Source: Calothrix sp. C42_A2020_038
GTDB taxonomy: Bacteria; Cyanobacteriota; Cyanobacteriia; Cyanobacteriales; Nostocaceae
Assembly: GCA_015272395.1 (NCBI GenBank)
Contig: JACYLQ010000041.1
Coordinates: 1 to 64,000, forward strand
Direction: 5' to 3'
Length of the DNA stretch: 64,000 nt
The notes beneath the pieces were generated by a model. It did not search any database and had not been told where the DNA came from. It was given only the letters and a program-made list of their open reading frames with translations. Each line of letters opens with the position of its first letter. Positions within the stretch are counted from its first letter, which is position 1. Positions 57,560-64,000 of the stretch are shown here, in pieces. Made by a program: the position numbers and the translations under genes.

Positions 57560-58288
57560 ATGAGTGATTTTAAGACATTTGTTGAGGCTGAAGAGGTAGT
57601 AGACTATCTCAAGCAAGAAATGAGTTTTCAAGCAACATGCCAAAATATTTTGTATCAAAGACTGATAGCACGAGTTGCACAAGAACGTCGAATCAGTGTA
57701 AGTAGTGAGGAGATAGAAACAGAAGCAACAAAGCAGCGTCGCGAACGACGTTTAGAAAAAGCAGCAGATACGATAGCTTGGCTTACAGATAATTTGATAA
57801 CTCCTCATGATTGGGAAGTTGGTATTCGGAATCGACTGTTAGCACAAAAGCTAGCGGAGGAAATGTTTGGTAAGGAAGTAGAAAAGTTTTTTATTCAAAA
57901 TCGCACGGAGTTTGAGCAGGTTATTTTATATCGAATGGTAGTTGCAGATGAAAAGCTTGCTCAGGAACTTTATTATCAAATTGAGGAAAGAGAAATTAGC
58001 TTTTATGCAGCGGCACACAATTACGATGTTTACGAGAACCGCAGGCAGCGGTGTGGCTATGAAGGCAAAATTTATCGATGGGAAATCGAAACAGACATTG
58101 CTTCTGTAGTTTTTAATACCTCTCCTCAGCAGCTAATCGGTCCCCTTAAAATCGAGCAGGACTATCACTTACTGTGGGTAGATGAACTGATACCAGCAGA
58201 ATTAACACCACAAAGGTATCAAGAGCTACTTAATCATATGTTGAAACAATGGCTAAATACAGAACTGAGCAATATACTTGAATCTTAA
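57560..58288 (+). CDS. SurA/PpiC-like peptidyl-prolyl isomerase protein
   Basis: The 242-residue protein has an N-terminal helical part (about 1-110) like the SurA N-domain (YLKQEMSFQATCQNILYQRLIARVAQERRISVSSEEIETEATKQRRE and NRLLAQKLAEEMFGKEVEKFFIQN) and a C-terminal parvulin-like part (about 115-215: VVADEKLAQELYYQIEEREISFYAAAHNYD, AAHNYD matching the usual LA..YS block, and VVFNTSPQQLIGPLKIEQDYHLLWVDELI). No signal peptide is seen, so a cytoplasmic role with an exported substrate is likely. Proteins of this kind often stand beside C39 ABC exporters and HlyD genes in cyanobacteria, which fits the hetC cluster. Confidence 0.8.
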   Translation: MSDFKTFVEAEEVVDYLKQEMSFQATCQNILYQRLIARVAQERRISVSSEEIETEATKQRRERRLEKAADTIAWLTDNLITPHDWEVGIRNRLLAQKLAEEMFGKEVEKFFIQNRTEFEQVILYRMVVADEKLAQELYYQIEEREISFYAAAHNYDVYENRRQRCGYEGKIYRWEIETDIASVVFNTSPQQLIGPLKIEQDYHLLWVDELIPAELTPQRYQELLNHMLKQWLNTELSNILES

Positions 58289-58350
58289 CGAGTTTGGCGT
58301 GATACTAGATGGACTCTAGTTAAGCCATATTTATCAATATTTTATTATTC

Positions 58351-59295
58351 ATGCAGTCCCAAATACACATTACATCCCAAATTGTTACTCCATCACCACT
58401 GCGACCAGGAGATTTGTTACGAGTAGTTGCCCCTAGTGGAAATTTGCGAGAATTAGAACCGTTTCAACTCGGTATTGAGATATGGCGAACTCGTGGCTAT
58501 CGTGTTGAAGTAATAAGTGAGATTAATGACCGATGGGGATATCTTGCTGGGTTGGACGACTCGCGGCGCCGTCATCTTAGAACTGCATGGTTAGACCCGG
58601 AGTGTAAAGGAATTTTGTGCGCCCGTGGCGGTTTTGGTAGTACTCGTGTTTTAGAAGATTGGACTTGGATGCTCAATGATGCAGCAACAAGCGAGACGTT
58701 TACTCCAAAACCTAAATGGTTGATTGGTTTCTCTGACATTACAGCGCTACTGTGGAGTTTATATAAAGTAGGAATTTCTGGCGTTCATGCACCCGTATTA
58801 ACAACACTTGCGAGTGAGCCGGAATGGTCGAAACAACGCTTGTTTGATTGGGTCGAAGGTCATAAAATTGACCCCATACAAGGAACTGGTTGGGGTGGAG
58901 GTCGCGTCAGTGGAACATTGTTGCCAGCCAATCTTACAGTTGCAACTCATCTTCTTGGTACTCCCTACCAGCCAGAATTCAACAGTGTAATTTTGGCAAT
59001 TGAAGATGTGGGGGAAGCACCATATCGCATCGACAGAATGCTAACACAGTGGCGGATGAGCGGCGCCTTAGCAAAAGTATGTGGCATTGCGATTGGAAGA
59101 TTTAGCCAATGTGAACCACCACGCAATATACCCAGTTTTACAGTTGAAGAAGTATTAAGAGAACGTTTGGGTGATTTAGGTATTCCCATTGTTTCTGATC
59201 TTCCTTTTGGACACGACGGTTGCAACGCAGCTCTGCCTGTTGGCGCCAACGCCACGCTAGATGGTAACACCGGAGCTTTAATAATTAATTCCTAA
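58351..59295 (+). CDS. LD-carboxypeptidase (peptidase S66 family)
   Basis: The 314-residue serine peptidase matches the LdcA/MccF group, which trims tetrapeptides in murein recycling or cleaves related acyl-peptide toxins. Motifs: LRPGDLLRVVAPSG at the start, CARGGFGSTRVLE, GFSDITALLW with the nucleophile Ser, AIEDVGEAPYRIDRML with the Glu, and PFGHDGCNAALPVGANATLD with the His. The catalytic triad is intact. It converges on the next gene with five bases between stops. LdcA rather than MccF function cannot be decided by eye. Confidence 0.9.
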   Translation: MQSQIHITSQIVTPSPLRPGDLLRVVAPSGNLRELEPFQLGIEIWRTRGYRVEVISEINDRWGYLAGLDDSRRRHLRTAWLDPECKGILCARGGFGSTRVLEDWTWMLNDAATSETFTPKPKWLIGFSDITALLWSLYKVGISGVHAPVLTTLASEPEWSKQRLFDWVEGHKIDPIQGTGWGGGRVSGTLLPANLTVATHLLGTPYQPEFNSVILAIEDVGEAPYRIDRMLTQWRMSGALAKVCGIAIGRFSQCEPPRNIPSFTVEEVLRERLGDLGIPIVSDLPFGHDGCNAALPVGANATLDGNTGALIINS

Positions 59296-59300
59296 CTTTC

Positions 59301-60104
59301 TTATCGTAATTTTCTCCAGGGTGTAATTTCTAACAAGCCATTACGTTTAAAAACAACGCGAAAATGTGCTAAGGGTTCTTTGTCTTTGGGAGGAGCAACG
59401 TTGGAACCGTGAAGTTCCTGAAATATTAGAGGTAAGGGTGTATCGCGGAAATAATCATATGCAACTTGGTTAATTGGTTCATAGTCAGCGACAACACCAT
59501 TTCTGTTTACAGCTACACGATACTTCAAATCTTGCTTTGCTGTAGTCTTACCTTCCCAATTTTGGCGTAATGTCGTTAGTAATTGTCGCTGTAGGCGATT
59601 CAATAGTTTGGGGTCAGTGATACGCACACCAACAACATCGGGAGTCGTGCGAAATCCTCGCCAAGGACTAATTTCTAGCACTCCCGATTTACGGAACACA
59701 ACCCGAAAATTCCCAAAGGACTCGTTCACAGATGATTGAGTGTCAGTGGGAGTATAAACCAAATTTGGGAGAGGAGTTCTTACTACTTGAGCGCGCGCGA
59801 CCTCATTCAAAGGTTCGTAGCTGATTATTTCCCCATCTATTCTGATGGCTACTTTATATACTAAATCCGAGGGCAGTGTTTTTCGCTCTCCCCAAGATGC
59901 ATTCACTTGATTAAAAAGCTGCCTTTTTAAAGATTGTAGCTGTGAATCATCCTCAATTTCTTTACCTTGCGATATACTGCGTTTTGACGAATTACTAGTC
60001 AGATTTTTTACGTTAAGAGTTGATATTTTATGTGCATCAACTAAGAATAACGTATACTGTGTGTCAATTTTTGGCGGTTGCGAATATGTATTAAATATCA
60101 ACAT
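59301..60104 (-). CDS. hypothetical protein with a duplicated domain of about 95 residues
   Basis: I do not recognise a named family. The 267-residue protein (ATG 60104; the longer form begins at TTG 60125) is built of two copies of one domain. Copy 1 runs from LQSLKRQLFNQVNASW through YKVAIRIDGEIISYEPLNEVA to FRVVFRKSGVLEISPWRGF; copy 2 from LQRQLLTTLRQNWEG through YRVAVNRNGVVADYEPINQVA to FRVVFKRNGLLEITPWR. Each has a helix, a beta hairpin with YEP(L/I)N, a TPLP turn and a final beta pair. No signal peptide or membrane helix. Function unknown. Confidence 0.7.
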   Translation of the reverse strand: MLIFNTYSQPPKIDTQYTLFLVDAHKISTLNVKNLTSNSSKRSISQGKEIEDDSQLQSLKRQLFNQVNASWGERKTLPSDLVYKVAIRIDGEIISYEPLNEVARAQVVRTPLPNLVYTPTDTQSSVNESFGNFRVVFRKSGVLEISPWRGFRTTPDVVGVRITDPKLLNRLQRQLLTTLRQNWEGKTTAKQDLKYRVAVNRNGVVADYEPINQVAYDYFRDTPLPLIFQELHGSNVAPPKDKEPLAHFRVVFKRNGLLEITPWRKLR

Positions 60105-60842
60105 ACACTTAAATATAATATCCAATTAACTATCAGTATTACTTAATATTTAAACAATTTTGCTATTTAATAATTTTTTACTCACTGTTTATTCTACTAC
60201 TTTAACGCTTGTCAGCAATTTCTTGGAGTGTAATTGTTACAGTTAGTTATCTGGAGATATAATCTTTTTCTCAAAGAAAATATTAATTTGGCTGATATAT
60301 GATTTATATTCAAGTTTTGAAATGTATGTACAGTAAGCATTACACACCTTAAAGATAGACGCGCTTTGTCAACAAACTATCTGTAAAACGATTTTTTACA
60401 ATAGTACGTATAGAAAAGCTAGAAAATATGATTTAACGTGAGTGATGTATAAAACAATAACCAAAAAATGTGTTTTAGTATACTATTATCTGAGATAATA
60501 ACAGTATTGATTTATTATATTTGACTATTAACGAAGTTATCGCTCTTTCATCACTTTAAGAAAAATTTACGATTTGAAGTCATATTAGTCGCTTGCTACT
60601 GGTAACGACTACAGAGGAGTTTTGCGAAGTGACGCAGGATAACTATGTTTTGTTGACTACTCAAAGAAAAAATTAAGGTTTCAATCAAGCCTGATGGAAG
60701 AGCATTATATTATGTTAAGTCCGGTTGATTGCCCACCTTATATAGACTTTACATGTAACGTCCATACAAGGTTTTGATTACGGTGACTGGTGTTGCACCG
60801 CTCTAAATGTTTTAACTAGATAAGCTGATTAACCGTTCCAGT
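60105..60842. other. AT-rich intergenic region
   Basis: 738 bases between two minus-strand genes. Only low-complexity AT-rich DNA and scattered TATAAT-like strings were seen. There is no ORF with coding character, no convincing hairpin and no tRNA. It should hold the promoter of the duplicated-domain gene and the 3' end of the oligopeptidase transcript. Confidence 0.45.
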
Positions 60843-62921
60843 TCACAAAGTAGACTTAATTTGCGGTGGAGTGTCTAACCAAGTCAAAACAAAAGCGTAT
60901 TCAAATGCTAATTCTTTCAAACTTTCATAGCGTCCAGAGGCGCCACCGTGTCCAGCCCCCATGTTAGTTTTGAGCAGTAGAATATTATTGTCGGTTTTCA
61001 GTTCGCGCAGTTTCGCTGTCCATTTCGCTGGTTCCCAATATTTAACGCGGGGGTCGTTTAAACCAGCCGTAATTAGTAGGTGGGGATAATCTTTGGCTTC
61101 TACATTATCATAGGGTGAGTAAGATTTCATATAGTCGTAATAAACCTTGTCATTGGGGTTGCCCCATTCATCCCACTCAATGGCAGATAAAGGTAAAGAA
61201 GTGTCAGCTATTGTTGTTACTACATCTACAAACGGGACATCAGCAACAACTACTTTGAATAGGTCGGGACGCATGTTGATAACGGTGCCCATTAATAAAC
61301 CACCCGCACTACCACCAGAAATAGCTAATTTTTGTGAAGATGTCCACTTGTGATTAATTAAATACTCCGCGCAGGTAATAAAATCAGTGAAGGTATTTTT
61401 TTTATTTAAGAACTTACCGTTTTCATACCATTTACGCCCTAACTCTCCTCCACCACGAACATGGGCAATTGCAAATACAAATCCGCGTTCTAATAATGGT
61501 AAACGATTCGATGAAAACGTTGCCGGATATGGATAACCGTAAGAACCATAACCTGTTAGAAACAGTGGATTTTGCCCATTTTTAACTATACCTTTTTTAT
61601 AAACTATAGAAATAGGTATATTGGTACCATCTGAGGCGGTAGCTCTAAGCATTTCGCTTTCGTATTGGGTTTTATCATATCCACCTAGCACTTCTGTTTC
61701 TTTTTTCAATTCCCGCGCGTTTGTTTCCATGTCATAATCAAATACTGACGGGGGTGTAATTAACGAAGTGTAAGTAAATCGCAGAATATGGGTGTTAAAT
61801 TCAGGATTGATACCTTCAAAGAAACCATATGTTGGTTCGGGGAAAGTGATGTTGTGTGACTTATTAGTATCTAAATTTTGAACAGTTGCACAAGGTAAAC
61901 CATTCACACGCTCATAAACTACCAAGTGTTTGGCAAATAAGCTAATCCCCGATAACATTATATCTTCACGATGGGGAATCACGGTTTCCCAATTTTCTTT
62001 TGATGGTGAAGCGACCGGAGCTTTCATTAGTTTGAAGTTGATTGCTTCATCGTTTGTAACAATGTAAAAGTATTTATCATGATGCTCGATTTCATATTCT
62101 ACACCTTGAACGCGGGGATGAACAATTTCAAAGGCGCCAGTTGGGTTATTTGCATCTAAAAAATGAGCTTCTGATGTAACTTGACTGCCCAAACTCATCA
62201 CAAGATAAGCTTCGCTACGAGTCTTACCTATAGATAAAAAGTAAGAATCATCAGGTTCATGGTAAATTAAAGTATCTTCTTGTTGCGACTTTCCTAATTG
62301 GTGACGGTAAAGCTTGAACGGACGATTTGCTTCATCAACTTGTGTATAAAAAACGGTTTGATTATCATTTGCCCAGGCAAATGAATAGTATGTATCCGAT
62401 ATATTTTCTGGGTATAACTGGAATGTTTTTAAATCTAAAAAATAGATTATATATCTTTCCGAACCATTTGTATCAACTGAATACGCAAGTATTTGATGAT
62501 TGGGACTAACTTGAAAGATTCCCAAACTAAAATACTCGTGCCCCTCGGCGAGTTCGTTTTCATCGAGTAATATTTGTTCAGGCGCCTCTAAACTACCTTC
62601 TTTACGACAGTGAATAGCATATGCCTTACCTTCTTCAGTTCGAGAATAATAATAAAAATTATCTTTGCGGACGGGTACAGATAAGTCAGTTTCTTTAATT
62701 CGGGAAAGTATCTCATTGTATAGCTGCTGCTGTAAATCAACAGTTGACTTCATTGCCTCCTCGGTATAAGCATTTTCAGCTTCTAAGTAAGCAATGACTT
62801 CTGGGTTTTCGATATCACGCATCCAAAAATAATTATCGATGCGACGGTCACCATGTAACTCTAAAACTTGGGGTTGTTTTTTCGCGGTAGGTGGAGTCGG
62901 TAAGGTGTGTGGATGATTCAT
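60843..62921 (-). CDS. ptrB: oligopeptidase B (prolyl oligopeptidase family S9)
   Basis: The 692-residue serine peptidase has an N-terminal seven-bladed propeller (DNYFWMRDIENPEV ... ) and a C-terminal alpha/beta hydrolase with the nucleophile in ISGGSAGGLLMG, the Asp in GLNDPRVKYWEP and the His in MGAGHGGASGRYES. GYGSYGYPYPATFSSNRLPLLERGFVFAIAHVRGGGELGRKWYENGK is diagnostic for oligopeptidase B, which cuts short peptides after Lys/Arg in the cytoplasm. No signal peptide. It follows the membrane-protein gene by 16 bases, so the two are probably cotranscribed. Confidence 0.93.
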   Translation of the reverse strand: MNHPHTLPTPPTAKKQPQVLELHGDRRIDNYFWMRDIENPEVIAYLEAENAYTEEAMKSTVDLQQQLYNEILSRIKETDLSVPVRKDNFYYYSRTEEGKAYAIHCRKEGSLEAPEQILLDENELAEGHEYFSLGIFQVSPNHQILAYSVDTNGSERYIIYFLDLKTFQLYPENISDTYYSFAWANDNQTVFYTQVDEANRPFKLYRHQLGKSQQEDTLIYHEPDDSYFLSIGKTRSEAYLVMSLGSQVTSEAHFLDANNPTGAFEIVHPRVQGVEYEIEHHDKYFYIVTNDEAINFKLMKAPVASPSKENWETVIPHREDIMLSGISLFAKHLVVYERVNGLPCATVQNLDTNKSHNITFPEPTYGFFEGINPEFNTHILRFTYTSLITPPSVFDYDMETNARELKKETEVLGGYDKTQYESEMLRATASDGTNIPISIVYKKGIVKNGQNPLFLTGYGSYGYPYPATFSSNRLPLLERGFVFAIAHVRGGGELGRKWYENGKFLNKKNTFTDFITCAEYLINHKWTSSQKLAISGGSAGGLLMGTVINMRPDLFKVVVADVPFVDVVTTIADTSLPLSAIEWDEWGNPNDKVYYDYMKSYSPYDNVEAKDYPHLLITAGLNDPRVKYWEPAKWTAKLRELKTDNNILLLKTNMGAGHGGASGRYESLKELAFEYAFVLTWLDTPPQIKSTL

Positions 62922-62937
62922 TTTAATTAATTAGTTT

Positions 62938-63696
62938 CTATTTCCTGACATTTACTTGGAGACGACAAAAAGCAATAGCGGGAATGATTCCCAAAACCAG
63001 AGCCGTTAATCCCTGCTCACTTAAGTAAGATATTAATGGGCGGTAGGCCTCCGATATCAAGTGTTGTATTAGAGAAAATGACCATAGCAAAAAACTGATA
63101 ACTAAAAATGCAAAAGAGTTGACAAAGTTCCACCACCAAGACCTTTGGGTGTAGCGACGTAATACTATCCACTGGCAAAAACTTATCCAAATTCCAGACA
63201 GAATATAAGCAAGTGTTGAAGCAATAGTAAGAATTATACTTTCTTCGGAAGTTAAATCGCGATTTAATGAATTTCCAAATGTCTGGATATATGTAGTCCA
63301 AGCGTTAGAGACTTTGATTGAAGCTAACCAACCAAAGCTCGTTGCCAGTAACCACCACCAAAAAGAAATGTAACGGCGTATTGCAAGCGCTTGGTCGATA
63401 GCAAAAATTAGGGCAAAAATAATTAAGCTTAAATAAGTTCCCCAGGCATACCACAACAGTTGAGTTTCAGGGGTCGTCTTGGGTATAAGTTGTTCGTTAA
63501 CTGCTCTTTCGATGGCGAGACTAGCGATACCACCGACAACCCATCCGACTATTGTCATCAGCACGAATGACAAAAAGAACTTACGGCGGTGGTTTCGAGG
63601 TATCAATAGTTTGTGTTGCTTAACAGTGTCAGTTGAAGTTACACCAGCTTCTGGGAGGTTATTCGGTTCCGTTTGCATAAAAAAGTAAGTAAGCAT
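62938..63696 (-). CDS. multi-pass membrane protein, unknown function
   Basis: Up to 252 residues; the start may instead be the ATG at 63678 (MQTEPNNLPEAG), neither having a clear ribosome-binding site. The N-terminal 45 residues are hydrophilic, then five or six hydrophobic segments follow (for example FFLSFVLMTIVGWVVGGIASLAI, LLWYAWGTYLSLIIFALIFAI, ILTIASTLAYILSGIWISFCQWIVL). No known transporter motif is visible. It resembles unnamed cyanobacterial membrane proteins. Location beside ptrB suggests cotranscription only. Confidence 0.72.
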   Translation of the reverse strand: MLTYFFMQTEPNNLPEAGVTSTDTVKQHKLLIPRNHRRKFFLSFVLMTIVGWVVGGIASLAIERAVNEQLIPKTTPETQLLWYAWGTYLSLIIFALIFAIDQALAIRRYISFWWWLLATSFGWLASIKVSNAWTTYIQTFGNSLNRDLTSEESIILTIASTLAYILSGIWISFCQWIVLRRYTQRSWWWNFVNSFAFLVISFLLWSFSLIQHLISEAYRPLISYLSEQGLTALVLGIIPAIAFCRLQVNVRK

Positions 63697-63857
63697 TTAG
63701 TGTAATAGCTGACAAATTTAAGCATAAAATCTGGGCAAATCAAATTTTTGTTTTTTCTTTCGCTTTCATTACTACAATTACAGGTGATGCTAGATAATGG
63801 ATAAGCTTTAAATCAACAATCAGTCTCGTCTTCGTAAGAAATTTAGAAAAAGAACCT

Positions 63858-64000
63858 ATGCGAACTCATTATTGCGGCGAACTACGCTCCGAACATATTG
63901 GAAAAACTGTCACCCTGTATGGATGGATAGATAGGCGCCGCGACCACGGAGGAGTGATATTTTTAGATTTACGCGATCGCGATGGCATCGTGCAAATAGT
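63858..64000 (+). CDS. aspS: aspartyl-tRNA synthetase, N-terminal part (runs off the window)
   Basis: The visible 47 residues ([15 protein letters not shown], then [32 protein letters not shown]) match the anticodon-binding OB fold at the start of bacterial AspRS, which charges tRNA-Asp (and tRNA-Asn in some cyanobacteria). It contains a HIP1 site (GCGATCGC near 63974) and a GGCGCC near 63935. The rest lies beyond base 64000. Confidence 0.95.
   Translation, partial: MRTHYCGELRSEHIGKTVTLYGWIDRRRDHGGVIFLDLRDRDGIVQI

Overview
The window is chromosomal DNA from a filamentous, heterocyst-forming cyanobacterium (order Nostocales). The evidence is an RNA polymerase with a split beta' subunit (rpoC1 and rpoC2), the order rpsT-tatD-rpoB-rpoC1-rpoC2, a hetC/hetP heterocyst-differentiation locus, heptameric tandem repeats in intergenic gaps, AT-rich spacers and several cyanobacterial Ser/Thr kinases. 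The usual cyanobacterial palindrome HIP1 (GCGATCGC) was found only twice, while GGCGCC occurs about 60 times, mostly once or more per gene. No insertion sequence, prophage, CRISPR array or rRNA was found.

Layout. Bases 1-7.6 kb hold a partial tRNA-Ala(TGC) and single housekeeping genes: trhO (tRNA wobble hydroxylation), an O-methyltransferase, a phosphoribulokinase-like kinase, radC, a small heat shock protein, a DUF938 methyltransferase and mtnD (methionine salvage). From 7.8 to 16.6 kb lie a TPR protein and a sigma-like protein, a glyoxalase-fold protein, three tandem membrane-anchored Ser/Thr kinases and a universal stress protein. hisD follows, then a 1.6 kb stretch without genes, and a secreted GH5 endoglucanase with a cellulose-binding module. 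The minus-strand block 21.6-33.2 kb is rpsT-tatD-rpoB-rpoC1-rpoC2.

From 36 to 47 kb a plus-strand operon encodes a bcs-like cellulose synthesis and export machine: an outer-membrane beta-barrel protein, a TPR protein translationally coupled to it, a GH8 lipoprotein glucanase, BcsB and BcsA. The BcsC function appears split into two adjacent genes, and BcsA carries a c-di-GMP-type PilZ domain plus a second PilZ-like domain. A divergent putative lipoprotein stands upstream. A GIY-YIG protein and a GH116 glucosidase lie downstream.

From 51.5 to 58.3 kb is the heterocyst/secretion region: hetC (cNMP-like sensor, C39 peptidase and ABC exporter), a miniature HlyD-like protein, hetP and a SurA/PpiC-like foldase. 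Two perfect NtcA-type sites (GTA-N8-TAC) lie upstream of hetC. The window ends with an S66 LD-carboxypeptidase, a protein with a duplicated unknown domain, oligopeptidase B, a membrane protein and the start of aspS.

The most rewarding regions are the split-BcsC cellulose operon, the hetC-miniHlyD-hetP-PpiC cluster (with an atypical HetC nucleotide-binding domain) and the unusual palindrome usage. All family calls come from motif reading by eye, with no database search.
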